DNA from: Pseudomonadales bacterium
Lineage (GTDB): Bacteria > Pseudomonadota > Gammaproteobacteria > Pseudomonadales > UBA7434
Assembly: GCA_028223755.1 (NCBI GenBank)
Contig: JAOIUY010000001.1
Coordinates: forward strand, 129,306-193,305
Reading direction: 5' to 3'
Length of the DNA stretch: 64,000 bases
The notes beneath the pieces were generated by a model, which was given only the letters and a program-made list of their open reading frames with translations, ran no database searches and was not told where the DNA came from. Position numbers and translations under genes: made by a program. Position 1 is the first letter of the stretch. Every line of letters starts with the position of its first letter. Of the stretch, positions 1-15,033 are shown piece by piece.

Positions 1-194
1 TTAATATCTTGTTGTGTTATGACGCTGGCAACTGATGGAGCGAACCTAACTTGTTTTTCGGTGCCCGTTGCAATGCGAATGAGTTCTTCATCATCGTAAA
101 GGCCGGTTAACTCATCAATATCATCTTCAATCTGCGCAAATAATACTGGGCAGTACACGATAACAAGCAAGGATATTAGTTTTATATAATTCAT
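1..194 (-). CDS. TonB-dependent outer-membrane receptor, N-terminus (partial, runs off the left edge)
   Basis: Reading the minus strand from the ATG at 192-194 gives 64 codons that continue past base 1. The product opens with a hydrophobic signal peptide of about 21 residues (MNYIKLIS... ending VLFAQ), then an acidic stretch, then APSVASVITQQDI. That last phrase is the start of a TonB-receptor plug domain, where the APSxxxVITxxDI pattern is very characteristic. Family members import iron chelates, vitamin B12, sugars or other large ligands across the outer membrane using TonB energy. A GAGAG ribosome-binding site lies about 11 bases before the ATG. The ligand cannot be told from this fragment. 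The short region before the plug is acidic and does not look like an STN signalling domain, but too little is visible to be sure. Confidence 0.75.
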   Translation of the reverse strand, partial: MNYIKLISLLVIVYCPVLFAQIEDDIDELTGLYDDEELIRIATGTEKQVRFAPSVASVITQQDI

Positions 195-212
195 TTTTAA
201 TTAGCTCTCGTT

Positions 213-257
213 TTACCCAATTGAGCCATCCTTGGTGCATAATAAATGCAATGTCAT
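213..257 (-). CDS. Possible 14-codon leader peptide upstream of the TonB receptor
   Basis: On the minus strand an ATG at 255-257 is preceded by a perfect GGAGG seven bases upstream and is followed by 14 codons (MTLHLLCTKDGSIG) and a TAA. The stop lies about 20 bases before the receptor start codon. The Shine-Dalgarno match is better than that of the receptor itself, so a translated leader peptide is possible. It may equally be chance: the peptide has no recognisable motif and no run of a single amino acid as in attenuators. Confidence 0.22.
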   Translation of the reverse strand: MTLHLLCTKDGSIG

Positions 258-514
258 ATCACGCCCTCCAAATTGATCATAATGTGACCGATCATCCGTT
301 AGGTATTTTTAAATCTTCTATTAAATTTGTCCTAGGAAAAACTATAGAACATTTTATAAAAATCACACAGGAGATGAGTATTAGTTATAAAAAACTAACA
401 TATTTATACTGTAAGAAAAAATCGCTATGAATTGAGTAACTGACAACCTAGAAGCCGATTTTATTGTGCGGTAACGGCATAAATCTTTCACCGGCTACAA
501 ACAGACCAAAAAAA
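258..514. other. Intergenic region between the ThDP enzyme and the TonB receptor
   Basis: AT-rich spacer that should hold the receptor promoter on the minus strand and the 3' end of the ThDP-enzyme transcript. A seven-T run directly follows the ThDP gene stop codon on the minus strand but no convincing stem precedes it. I see no gene, no repeat and no clear Fur-type operator. The open frame on the plus strand across this spacer has no credible ribosome-binding site and no recognisable product. Confidence 0.5.
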
Positions 515-2419
515 CTACAAGCTCGACAAATCAACCTCATTTTTTGCATCTTGCAGTACGGCTAGCCGTGATTTCATTGGAGGTATTTCTTCGCCATCAA
601 TCAAGACATCAAGTAATAGCGGACCAGATAAGCCTTTTAATTCTGCGTCATCAATATCGCTAAGATCTTCCCAACACTCAATGGTATGAGCTTTTACGCC
701 AACAGAGCGCGCTAGAGCAGCAAAATCCACGGCGGGTAAGTCGGCACCAATCTCTTCGGCCTTATTCAAGCGCTGACCATGTTTTACCATTCCCAGTGCT
801 CGGTCATTCAGTATCACGTAAATAATAGGCAGTTCGAGCTCAACAGCGACTGTGATCTCTTGCCCTGACATTAAATAAGCGCCATCGCCAGTAATACAAA
901 CCACCGGCGAACGTCGATTACCTAATGCCGCACCCACTACGGCACCAATAGCCCAGCCCATAGCACCAAAGCCCATAGCAATAAAAAAGGCATCTGGCGA
1001 TTTAAGGTGCATATAGTGCGTTGCCCAACTCCATGCATTACCGGTATCAATAAAAAAACGTGAATCAGGCGCGCATTTTTTTACCAGCTCATTCATTAAC
1101 CGCTGAGGTTTTATTGGCAATACATCGCTGAGTAATTTTTCTGGCTCACAAATATCAATACGTGCAGGGATTAAATCATTCGCTAACTGTTTGGCTGGTT
1201 CTTCACTCTTAGATTCAGAAAAGGTGGGATTAGAATAATTTCTATAAGCAATATATTTCGCATCGAGCCCTGTCACTAACTGGCTAAACAACGCCCGTAG
1301 GTTGCCGTAAACATGTAAATACGCCATAGGTGATCGATCAAAACTGGCTACCGAGGAGGCTACGTGCACTAGACGATCATTCAGCAGCGCCTGTGTATCC
1401 CAGCCCGCCGTATCCAATTCATTAAAACTTGTCCCGACAGCCATCACTAAATCGACACTATCGTCGGTCAACGCGCGTCGAGCACTATCATGGCCAGCAA
1501 AACCAAATACGCCGCAATAACGTGGATGACCTGTACCAATCCAACGCTTTCCTGCCGGTGAAGTGACAATATTAGCGCCTACAACATCGGCAAATTGCAA
1601 AATCTCAGTGGCAGCTTCACCACAATCTTCACCAATAAAAATGGTGATACCACGACCTTTAACCCGTGTTGCTTCAACCGCGGTCAACAATGCATGGTAA
1701 CTGCCATCATCAACAGCTACAGGCTCTCGCAGCAAGGTTGCTACATTAAAACTAGCCGCTGCATTAGGCACTGGCAATGACAAAATATCAGCAGGAATAC
1801 TAAGATGAACAGGCCCGCGCGGCCGTCTAAACGCCGTTGATAGCGCAGTAAATAGCTTACCTTCAAGTTGATCGGGGTGTGAAACCAGTGAACTATAACG
1901 AGTACAGTGATCAAACATGGAAACGACGTCGACTAAATCGCTTGATGACTCTTGAAAGCCTTGTTGACCAAAGCTGGGCAGTGCCGTTTGCGGTGTAATA
2001 ACCAGCATTGGCACACGATCGACATAGGCATTAGCGACACCGGTTAACAAGTTTGTCGCACCTGGGCCCGTAGTTGAGCAGCACACGCCTAATTTACCGG
2101 TAGACCGAGCATAACCATCGGCCATAAATGCAGCGCCGGCTTCATGCCTAGCAACGACAATTTGTGGTCCATTAGGTGAGCGAGACTCTTTGCGCTCAAG
2201 CGCACGATGATGATGGATAGCTGACTGAGGAATTTCGCCTTTCGTGCGGCGAGCTAAGGCATCAAATAAAGCCTCGATAGCACCGCCAGGAATACCGTAG
2301 ACATACTCGACATCAATTTGACTTAAATAATCGACAATAAGATCAGCATAGGTAAAGGCCGGCTTACCAATGGTGTCTGACTTGTCTCTACCCGCTAAAA
2401 TCGGATGTATTTTAGTCAT
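515..2419 (-). CDS. Acetolactate-synthase-like thiamine-diphosphate enzyme
   Basis: The protein has the three-domain layout of the pyruvate oxidase/acetolactate synthase large-subunit family. The N-terminal ThDP domain carries the catalytic glutamate in ARHEAGAAFMADGYAR. A central domain follows, and the C-terminal ThDP domain has the GDGAYLMSGQE...ND Mg/ThDP-binding motif. There is no adjacent regulatory subunit (ilvH/ilvN), so a biosynthetic IlvB is unlikely; a catabolic or decarboxylase-type enzyme is more likely, but the substrate is not readable. A linker of about 25 residues between the first helix and the catalytic glutamate (around IHHHRALERKES) is longer than in IlvB. A longer frame to 2506 adds 29 hydrophobic residues with no ribosome-binding site; I prefer the ATG at 2417-2419, which begins MTKIHPILAG. 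The gene is divergent from the binding-protein/kinase pair. Confidence 0.8.
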   Translation of the reverse strand: MTKIHPILAGRDKSDTIGKPAFTYADLIVDYLSQIDVEYVYGIPGGAIEALFDALARRTKGEIPQSAIHHHRALERKESRSPNGPQIVVARHEAGAAFMADGYARSTGKLGVCCSTTGPGATNLLTGVANAYVDRVPMLVITPQTALPSFGQQGFQESSSDLVDVVSMFDHCTRYSSLVSHPDQLEGKLFTALSTAFRRPRGPVHLSIPADILSLPVPNAAASFNVATLLREPVAVDDGSYHALLTAVEATRVKGRGITIFIGEDCGEAATEILQFADVVGANIVTSPAGKRWIGTGHPRYCGVFGFAGHDSARRALTDDSVDLVMAVGTSFNELDTAGWDTQALLNDRLVHVASSVASFDRSPMAYLHVYGNLRALFSQLVTGLDAKYIAYRNYSNPTFSESKSEEPAKQLANDLIPARIDICEPEKLLSDVLPIKPQRLMNELVKKCAPDSRFFIDTGNAWSWATHYMHLKSPDAFFIAMGFGAMGWAIGAVVGAALGNRRSPVVCITGDGAYLMSGQEITVAVELELPIIYVILNDRALGMVKHGQRLNKAEEIGADLPAVDFAALARSVGVKAHTIECWEDLSDIDDAELKGLSGPLLLDVLIDGEEIPPMKSRLAVLQDAKNEVDLSSL

Positions 2420-2723
2420 TTGTCTTGTTTTCCATGGTGAATACCGCAATAAGCCATGCTGAATCAATACTATGATGATGGCTGTTAAATAGACTATACG
2501 AGACATTTTTACAGCTTTACATTCACATTGTCACCTAAATTGTTGGTTTTAATGGAAAATTCACAGATCAATTAAAATACAAAGTAATCACCGACGCAAA
2601 ATGGGAAAAATCTGCCAAACTTAAACATAAGCAAAACCACTTATTTCAATCACTTACTGTTTAAAGTCCTGATTGGCAGGAAAACAAGAAAATCATGGAT
2701 GCAGGGTAAAATTGACCACTAAT

Positions 2724-3710
2724 ATGGCGCCTAAATTTACGCTCTCTGATTTAAGCCATCACCTAACAACTTTCATTGTTAGCGCGGTGGCTTTGCTGTG
2801 CCTGACAATAACTGCCACTCTAAGCCAACCAAGCCTTGCCGCTGACGAATCATCCGCACCGATCAAAACATCAGTGATATTACCTATCGCGACTGGCGCA
2901 GCCAAAATGATTTACGACGAAGTCATTTCGGGCATCGCCTCGCACCCAGACATTAACGTTTCGACCATTGCTATTAGCAGCAATGCCGATGTCGCAGCAA
3001 TAGAAAAAGAAATTGAAGCTAATAAAAGTGAAATGATTATTGCGGTCGGCAACAGAAGCTACAAACTGGCTAGAGAACTAAACAATAATATTTTAATTAT
3101 CGCGGGTGGCATATCAGGCAAACCTAACGGTATACCCACAGTGAGTTTAACTGGCGACCCTGCACCCGCGTTTGCAGAACTTAAACGAGTAGCACCCCAT
3201 ATCAAAGATGTTCGATTAGTCTATAACGATGAGATTAATGGCTGGTGGTATAAGCGTGCACAAAAAATTGCGACCGACTACGACTTAACCATTATCGGTT
3301 ACCCAGCAACAGATATAAAAAGTGGCGTTAAATTGTATGAGCAACTGCTTGAAGATGCCGTACCAAAAATCACAGCCGTTTGGATACCGTTACGCAGCGT
3401 TGTGCCCTCAAAAACTATCTTACCGTTGCTACTCGAAAAAGCTTGGAGCAAAAAACTTGCTGTTATCTCTAACAATCCGTCACATACAAAACTAGGCGGC
3501 TTTATCGCGGTATACCCTGAACATAAAAAAATGGGAGGTCAGCTCGCACAATTTGCCAGCCACCATTTTAAAAAGAAAAAAATTGATAGAATTGTTGGCA
3601 CTAAAAACTTAAATGTTGCCATCAACCTCAGAACCAGCTCGCACATTGGTATTCGATTAAATGCCAAAGAGCGCGCCAATTTTGACAAGATATTTCCGAC
3701 TAAACGGTAA
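2724..3710 (+). CDS. ABC-type substrate-binding protein (PF04392-like), periplasmic
   Basis: A signal peptide is visible (hydrophobic VSAVALLCLTITATL, cleavage near SLAA). After it comes a two-lobed binding-protein fold of the ABC_sub_bind type, with the usual IIAVGNRSYKLA, VSLTGDPAPAF and LAVISNNPSHTKLGG segments. No permease or ATPase gene accompanies it; it is followed after 8 bases by a membrane histidine kinase, so its likely job is to present a periplasmic ligand to that kinase rather than to feed a transporter. That coupling is inference. The start is uncertain: ATG at 2724 lacks a Shine-Dalgarno, while an in-frame TTG at 2712 has AGGG five bases upstream; a still longer frame to 2673 is unlikely. 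The ligand is unknown. Confidence 0.8.
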   Translation: MAPKFTLSDLSHHLTTFIVSAVALLCLTITATLSQPSLAADESSAPIKTSVILPIATGAAKMIYDEVISGIASHPDINVSTIAISSNADVAAIEKEIEANKSEMIIAVGNRSYKLARELNNNILIIAGGISGKPNGIPTVSLTGDPAPAFAELKRVAPHIKDVRLVYNDEINGWWYKRAQKIATDYDLTIIGYPATDIKSGVKLYEQLLEDAVPKITAVWIPLRSVVPSKTILPLLLEKAWSKKLAVISNNPSHTKLGGFIAVYPEHKKMGGQLAQFASHHFKKKKIDRIVGTKNLNVAINLRTSSHIGIRLNAKERANFDKIFPTKR

Positions 3711-3718
3711 TGTGACTG

Positions 3719-5341
3719 ATGGACTTAATTAAAGAATCCACACTTACCACGCCCGAACAATCGAGGGCGAAAAAGCTAAAGAACCGAAGCTTTCAAGCTG
3801 TATTGTTTACACAATTCTCTATTGCTGGTTTTACTCTCGCAATCATTGCCGCCTTTGCTTACTCCTATATGGCCAGCACGATGATCTCACGCTTTTATGA
3901 GCGAGAAGGTATTCAAGCTACCGAAAACTTCGCTCAATTAAGTGCGCTCGCCTTACTTTATGACAGCGGTGAAAATGCCAAAGAAGCCGCCCTTGCAACG
4001 CTTAACTTTCCAAGCATTAAGCATGTCGCCATTATTAGCGCGCAAAATACTATTTTACTCGACGAAGGTGAGACGAATGAAAAAATTCTATCATCTTTAA
4101 ATGAAACTCAATGGTTAGATAACAATGCACGCTTGTTTCCAAGCAGCAAAGCAACATGGCAAATTGCTGCCCCTGTATATACCGTGTTTAACGACGACTC
4201 CGATCCTGATTTAATTTTGGATGATGAAAAAGTTGAAGAAACTTATCTAGGCTATGTTGTTATACAAATAGACACTTCTGAAGTGCGAAGCTTTCAGCTA
4301 GACATATTTTTACGCAACTTAGTTGTAGGCTTAGGTTATGGCTTCGCATTTGCAATCATACTAAGCCTGACATTACGCCGTTTATTAAAACCCATGAATG
4401 CGTTAACCAGCGTGATGGAAGAAACCACAGATGGCGCTTACAAGAGCACAGATATCGACCCCAAAGCATCATTGGAAGTCGTTAAAATCGCCGACGTGTA
4501 CAATCAAATGATTTTCAAACTGGCCGAACGCGACCAAAAATTACGCGGCCAAAAAGATTTACTTGAAACGGAAGTTGCACTTCGAACAAGTGAACTAGTA
4601 CAAGCCAGAGATACTGCACTAGAAGCTAACCGACATAAATCTGAATTCCTTGCCAACATCACCCATGAATTAAGAACACCCTTGCAAAGTATTCTTGGGT
4701 ATACCGAAGTCGTAAAAGAAATGTTAGAGGACGAAGGGGTATACACCTGCGAGCAAGATGTCGACAAAATCACTCATAACGCCGACCATCTTTTAGGTTT
4801 GATTAATTCAATTTTGGATATCTCCAAGATTGAAGCTGGTAAAATGGAAGTCAGCAATCAAAACGTTAATATAAAATCATTGTTAAACCACGCCACCGAT
4901 ACTGTCGTGCCGTTAATAGAAAAAAATAATAATGCACTAAAAATAATTACCGACCAAGCAGACCGTGACTTCTTTGTCGACGAGAAAAAGCTATTTCAAA
5001 TTTTACTTAACCTATTAAGTAACGCCGCCAAGTTTACCCATGAGGGTCTCATCACTCTGTCGGCAATCGTTGATGAGCAACAACTTATTATTGAAGTTAG
5101 AGACACTGGTATAGGTATCGATCAAGAACAACAAGATATTATTTTTGAACCATTCAGACAAATTGATGGCAGTGAAACAAGACAGTTTTTGGGAACCGGT
5201 CTTGGCCTATCGATTACCATGCACTTCACGCAGCTACTTGGCGGAAAAATGACACTAGAAAGCGAAGTTAATCAAGGCTCTTGCTTTAGTGTTTTTATTC
5301 CCAAACAATCCGCAGAACAAACACCAACTGACGACCACTAA
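3719..5341 (+). CDS. Membrane sensor histidine kinase
   Basis: The 540-residue protein has a transmembrane helix near residues 28-50, a periplasmic sensor region of about 150 residues, a second transmembrane helix near 200-220, a HAMP-like segment and a coiled coil (about 255-300). A HisKA dimerisation domain follows, with the phospho-acceptor His316 in HELRTPLQS. The catalytic domain shows the N box (NLLSNAAKF), G1 (DTGIGI), F box and G2 (GTGLGLS). There is no receiver or HPt domain, and no response-regulator gene on either side, so the partner must lie elsewhere. It starts 8 bases after the binding-protein gene, which argues for co-transcription and joint function. The 3' end overlaps the convergent acetyltransferase gene by 4 bases. 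Confidence 0.88.
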   Translation: MDLIKESTLTTPEQSRAKKLKNRSFQAVLFTQFSIAGFTLAIIAAFAYSYMASTMISRFYEREGIQATENFAQLSALALLYDSGENAKEAALATLNFPSIKHVAIISAQNTILLDEGETNEKILSSLNETQWLDNNARLFPSSKATWQIAAPVYTVFNDDSDPDLILDDEKVEETYLGYVVIQIDTSEVRSFQLDIFLRNLVVGLGYGFAFAIILSLTLRRLLKPMNALTSVMEETTDGAYKSTDIDPKASLEVVKIADVYNQMIFKLAERDQKLRGQKDLLETEVALRTSELVQARDTALEANRHKSEFLANITHELRTPLQSILGYTEVVKEMLEDEGVYTCEQDVDKITHNADHLLGLINSILDISKIEAGKMEVSNQNVNIKSLLNHATDTVVPLIEKNNNALKIITDQADRDFFVDEKKLFQILLNLLSNAAKFTHEGLITLSAIVDEQQLIIEVRDTGIGIDQEQQDIIFEPFRQIDGSETRQFLGTGLGLSITMHFTQLLGGKMTLESEVNQGSCFSVFIPKQSAEQTPTDDH

Positions 5342-6063
5342 TCCTTTCTTGATTTCGGCCATAACAGTCCAAATAACCAACCCCAAAAAGAATTATCTTT
5401 CAGCACTAAGCGATTAAGAGTATCAAATTCTTTTTGCAGCTTAATAGGGTCGGCATAAAAATCAGCTCGCGTTTTAAACTCTGCCTGCGGATCAAGGTCG
5501 CGAACCTTAGTGGCTGGATTGCCCGCAACGATCGTATTGGCAGGGACATCCTTCGTGACTACAGCACCTGCTGCGACAATACTGTTCTCGCCAATACTCA
5601 CGCCTTTCAGAACGGTAGCGTGATCACCAATCCAAACATTATCCGCAATCGCTATCGGTCGGCTTGCTTGATCTCGCCCGACGCGATCATAGATACCATG
5701 CCAATCAGAATCCGTAATATAAGCGCCGTTAGCGATCATACAACTATCGCCAATCGTAATACTCTCTGCCGCACTGATCCGCACCCCAGGGGAGATTATC
5801 GCGTAATCGCCAATTTTAATTTCACCCTCGCCCTCAGCCATTGCCCAGATGCCAATAAAGATATGACGGTCAGCCTCTGCAACAACAGTTGCACATTTAC
5901 CCAACGATATACTATCGCCACTTATTTTTATCTTCCATGGCCGCATAAATAACCCATGCTCACCGAGACTGGCAAAATATGGCTTCAAATAATTCTTAAC
6001 ATACCAGTCAAGAAAGAGTAGATAACTCTTTTTTACCCAATAAGGGCGATAATCTTTTTGCAT
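5338..6063 (-). CDS. Left-handed beta-helix (hexapeptide repeat) acyltransferase
   Basis: Residues from about 65 to 200 form repeated hexapeptide units, for example IGDYAIISPGVRIS, IGDSCMIANGAYIT, IADNVWIGDHATVLKG and IGENSIVAAGAVVT. They are followed by the characteristic VAGNPAT loop of the maltose/nodulation/colanic-acid O-acetyltransferase (LbH_MAT-like) group. A DSDWHGIYDR loop inserted in the helix carries the histidine expected of the catalytic site. These enzymes transfer an acetyl or other acyl group from acyl-CoA to sugars as trimers. No signal peptide is seen, so it is cytoplasmic. The acceptor is unknown, and the neighbours do not point to a pathway. The start ATG at 6061-6063 has GAGA a few bases upstream. 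Confidence 0.82.
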   Translation of the reverse strand: MQKDYRPYWVKKSYLLFLDWYVKNYLKPYFASLGEHGLFMRPWKIKISGDSISLGKCATVVAEADRHIFIGIWAMAEGEGEIKIGDYAIISPGVRISAAESITIGDSCMIANGAYITDSDWHGIYDRVGRDQASRPIAIADNVWIGDHATVLKGVSIGENSIVAAGAVVTKDVPANTIVAGNPATKVRDLDPQAEFKTRADFYADPIKLQKEFDTLNRLVLKDNSFWGWLFGLLWPKSRKD

Positions 6064-6208
6064 GATGATTCTCTTTTTTCTCTTCGTTTTCTCTATATTT
6101 ATTTTTTCTACATTTTTATAGAAAAGTATTATAAGTTTTTGTCGCTCTATTTTTAGTAAAAATCAATCAGCAGATGATAATAAACAAGCAACGTTATACC
6201 ATGTGCTT

Positions 6209-6895
6209 ATGAAGACCGAATCTCTCACAACCCAATCGCGCAAAGTCGTCAGCAACCAAGCTGCCGAGCATGATAACCTTACTGAAATTGTCAGCAAACA
6301 TTTGGCTACTGATTTTCAACGACCGATTGCCCAACACAATATAGAGGCTTATCAATATGCCATATCGCAGATCAATAAACCGCATATAATTTTCGATTCA
6401 GGCTGCGGCAATGGCAAAAGCACTCTCAATCTCGCAGCCAGATACCCTGAAGCATTTATTATTGGTATAGATAAATCGCACCATCGACTCACTAAACTCG
6501 CCAATAAAAGTGACGCTGCCAATAATTACTGCCTCGTGAGAGCTGACCTCATCGATTTCTGGCGCCTAGCAGCTAACGATAATATTAAGCTACTTCATCA
6601 TTTTATTCTCTATCCTAATCCCTGGCCTAAAAAGCATCATCTTAAACGCCGCTGGCATGGTTCACCGGTATTTAAACAAATACTCGCATTAGGCGGCATG
6701 ATAGAGCTGCGAAGTAATTGGCAAATGTATCTTGAAGAGTTTTCCATTGCACTCTCGCTGGTAAACTGCTCAGCCACTGTCCAAGCGCTGACGCTTGCTA
6801 AGAAAGATTATATTTCTGACTTTGAAGCCAAATATCACAGCAGCGAGCAAACACTTTGGCAATTAAACGCTAATCTTGATATTGACAGCGACTAG
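6209..6895 (+). CDS. TrmB-family (tRNA guanine-N7-methyltransferase-like) SAM-dependent methyltransferase
   Basis: The fold is that of TrmB: a SAM-binding motif I (DSGCGNGKST), an acidic loop (IGIDKSHHRL), and the family signature around NPWPKKHHLKRRW, then a C-terminal helix pair. Several TrmB hallmarks are changed. The usual PDPW is NPWP, the conserved Thr-Asp after the next strand is Ser-Asn (RSNWQMY), and the C-terminal TKFExRG block reads SDFEAKYHS. The fold is therefore clear but m7G46 activity is doubtful; this is probably a paralogue with another substrate. The start is ATG 6209 or GTG 6203, neither with a good Shine-Dalgarno. It is followed 56 bases later by cysE on the same strand. 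Confidence 0.75.
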   Translation: MKTESLTTQSRKVVSNQAAEHDNLTEIVSKHLATDFQRPIAQHNIEAYQYAISQINKPHIIFDSGCGNGKSTLNLAARYPEAFIIGIDKSHHRLTKLANKSDAANNYCLVRADLIDFWRLAANDNIKLLHHFILYPNPWPKKHHLKRRWHGSPVFKQILALGGMIELRSNWQMYLEEFSIALSLVNCSATVQALTLAKKDYISDFEAKYHSSEQTLWQLNANLDIDSD

Positions 6896-6951
6896 ACTGA
6901 CAACGAAAATCTTTCTATTGCCATATGGCTGCTCCCGGAGACTTCATTATC

Positions 6952-7767
6952 ATGCCCAAACAGAATCTATTGTCAGACAATGACATGAGCGACTTGAGCG
7001 CTGAAATCTGGAATTGCATCCGTAACGAAGCAAGCAAAGAAGCCCAAAGTGAGCCTATACTCGCTAGCTTTTTGCATACCACTATTCTAAATCACGAGAA
7101 TTTTGCGTCAGCCCTTGCCTTTCATTTATCGAACTTACTGAGCTCGGCAACGGCATCGGCACTTTCACTTCGCGAAGTGATTGATGAAAGCTTTGAAAAT
7201 GATAGCGACATTATTGATACTGCAGTTATTGATGTCGCGGCGATTCGTGACCGCGACTCAGCTTGCGGCGAGTGCGGCACACCCTTTTTATATTACAAAG
7301 GATTTCACGCACTGCAATCCTATCGTGTGGCTCATTGGCTTTGGCAGCAAGAGAGAGTTGAGTTAGCGCTATTTTTGCAAAGTCGCATTTCCAATTGCTT
7401 TGGCGTCGATATTCATCCCGCAGCAAAAATTGGTTATGGATTAATGTTAGATCATGCCACTGGTATTGTTATCGGCGAGACCAGTGTAGTGGGTAACAAT
7501 GTATCGATTATGCAATCCGTGACACTAGGCGGTACTGGCAAGGATATGCGCGATCGCCACCCCAAAATTGGCGATGGTGTTTTAATTGGCGCAGGCAGTA
7601 AGATTCTTGGCAATATCAATATTGGTGAGGGTGCGCAGGTCTGCGCCGGCAGTGTTGTACTCAGTGATGTGCCATCGCACTCGGCAGTAGCTGGCGTTCC
7701 AGCCCAAGTGGTCGGCAAACCTAACGAAGATATGCCGTCACTGTATATGAACCAGCAATTGAACTAA
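6952..7767 (+). CDS. cysE: Serine O-acetyltransferase
   Basis: CysE makes O-acetylserine from serine and acetyl-CoA, the first step of cysteine synthesis. The alpha-helical N-terminal domain (about 150 residues) is followed by the beta-helix domain with the catalytic motif MLDHATGIVIGET. The HPAAKIG, SVTLGGTGK and RHPKIGDG elements lie in the family order. The C-terminal tail is short, ending QQLN, and does not end in the usual Ile that docks into cysteine synthase. I prefer the ATG at 6952 with GGAG 11 bases upstream; an in-frame ATG at 6925 would add nine residues and one at 6985 would shorten it. The gene converges on hemE with a 24-base gap. Confidence 0.9.
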   Translation: MPKQNLLSDNDMSDLSAEIWNCIRNEASKEAQSEPILASFLHTTILNHENFASALAFHLSNLLSSATASALSLREVIDESFENDSDIIDTAVIDVAAIRDRDSACGECGTPFLYYKGFHALQSYRVAHWLWQQERVELALFLQSRISNCFGVDIHPAAKIGYGLMLDHATGIVIGETSVVGNNVSIMQSVTLGGTGKDMRDRHPKIGDGVLIGAGSKILGNINIGEGAQVCAGSVVLSDVPSHSAVAGVPAQVVGKPNEDMPSLYMNQQLN

Positions 7768-7791
7768 AAACTTATCTTTATGATAATTATT

Positions 7792-8868
7792 CTAACGATG
7801 GTATTGAGGTGAATATTCTTTTACAGCGGCGATAAATGCGCCTGCGTGCTCAGGATCGATATCCGGTGTAATACCATGGCCTAAATTAAAAACATGGCCG
7901 CTTCCCTTTGAGTGCTGACCAAAAGAAGCCAAAATTCTTTGTACCTCTGCTTCTATCGAAGCAATAGGTGCACGTAAAATTGCAGGATCCATATTACCTT
8001 GCAGCGCTACTCGATCGCCAATCTGGCTTCGCACTTGACCTATGTTCGCAGACCAATCCAAACCAACGGCATGACACCCACAGCGACTCATTGCATCTAA
8101 CCAAGGCGCACCGCCTTTAGTGAAAGCAATAACAGGAACAACTGTACCATCCTCACGTTGCACATTGAGCTGACTAATAATTTTTTCAATATAGCCTAGA
8201 GAAAATTCAAGGTAAGCCGAATCACTTAGCACACCGCCCCAGGTATCAAAAATTTGTACTGCTTGCGCGCCCGCTTCTATTTGTGCATTTAAATAAGCGG
8301 CAACAACGGTTGCTAATTTATCTAATAATAAATGTAACGCTGCTGGATCTTTATATAACAAGGTTTTTATTTTTTTAAATTCACGTGTTGAACCACCTTC
8401 AACCATATAAGTCGCTAGCGTCCAAGGACTGCCAGTAAAACCAATTAACGGCACGCTGCCGTTTAGTTCGCGACGAATCATCGTAACGGCATCCATCACG
8501 TATTGAAGATCAGTTAAAACATCGACCGATAAATTATCGATCTCAGCTGCCGATGTAATAGGACGTTCAAACTTTGGGCCTTCACCTTCTTCAAAGTAAA
8601 GCCCTAAACCCATAGCATCAGGGATGGTTAAAATATCAGAAAATAAAATTGCCGCATCTAAGGGGTAGCGTGCTAACGGCTGAAGTGTGACCTCGCAAGC
8701 GAGCTCTGTATTTTTACATAGTGATAAAAAATCACCGGCCTTTGAACGCGTCGCACGATACTCAGGTAAATAACGACCTGCTTGTCGCATCATCCATACG
8801 GGCGTGTAATCAACAGGCTGCCGTAACAACGCGCGCAAAAAAGTATCATTTTTTAATGCTGGGAACAT
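7792..8868 (-). CDS. hemE: Uroporphyrinogen decarboxylase
   Basis: HemE removes four carboxyl groups from uroporphyrinogen III to give coproporphyrinogen III in haem synthesis. The signature [16 protein letters not shown] near the N-terminus is intact, as are [15 protein letters not shown] and the [18 protein letters not shown] segment; length is normal for the family. The ATG at 8866-8868 (MFPALKND) is the likely start; a TTG at 8883 would add five residues. It lies downstream of gltD on the same strand, the order seen in pseudomonads, but a hairpin separates the two genes. Confidence 0.97.
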   Translation of the reverse strand: MFPALKNDTFLRALLRQPVDYTPVWMMRQAGRYLPEYRATRSKAGDFLSLCKNTELACEVTLQPLARYPLDAAILFSDILTIPDAMGLGLYFEEGEGPKFERPITSAAEIDNLSVDVLTDLQYVMDAVTMIRRELNGSVPLIGFTGSPWTLATYMVEGGSTREFKKIKTLLYKDPAALHLLLDKLATVVAAYLNAQIEAGAQAVQIFDTWGGVLSDSAYLEFSLGYIEKIISQLNVQREDGTVVPVIAFTKGGAPWLDAMSRCGCHAVGLDWSANIGQVRSQIGDRVALQGNMDPAILRAPIASIEAEVQRILASFGQHSKGSGHVFNLGHGITPDIDPEHAGAFIAAVKEYSPQYHR

Positions 8869-8892
8869 ATTAGCAGTATCCAAATAAATGAA

Positions 8893-8915
8893 GGCCCCGA
8901 CAAAAGTCTAGGGCC
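8893..8915 (-). terminator. Hairpin between gltD and hemE, possible terminator
   Basis: An imperfect stem: GGCCC at 8893-8897 pairs with GGGCC at 8911-8915, and inside it GAC (8899-8901) pairs with GTC (8906-8908) around an AAAA loop. On the minus strand the stem is followed by TTCATTTATTT, a moderately T-rich tail, so it could end the glutamate synthase transcript. It lies about 25 bases before the hemE ATG, so it could instead act on hemE expression. Confidence 0.45.
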
Positions 8916-8949
8916 ATAAAAAATTTAAACAAAGACACAACGTTAAAGC

Positions 8950-14936
<5,987 letters not shown>

Positions 14937-15033
14937 ATAACGCTTCCAAAAGAAGAAAAATCTTAGATATTATAATGACTTACACAACACCACGGAGCCG
15001 AAAAAACGCTGCTCGGCCCAAAATGGGGGGTGT

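Noticed and set aside
221..430. Plus-strand frame of 69 codons upstream of the ThDP gene
   Set aside because: No ribosome-binding site, no recognisable product, and it crosses the receptor upstream region.
5434..5952. 172-codon plus-strand frame inside the hexapeptide acyltransferase
   Set aside because: Exact antisense of a well-supported gene; the repeats on the other strand explain the long open frame.
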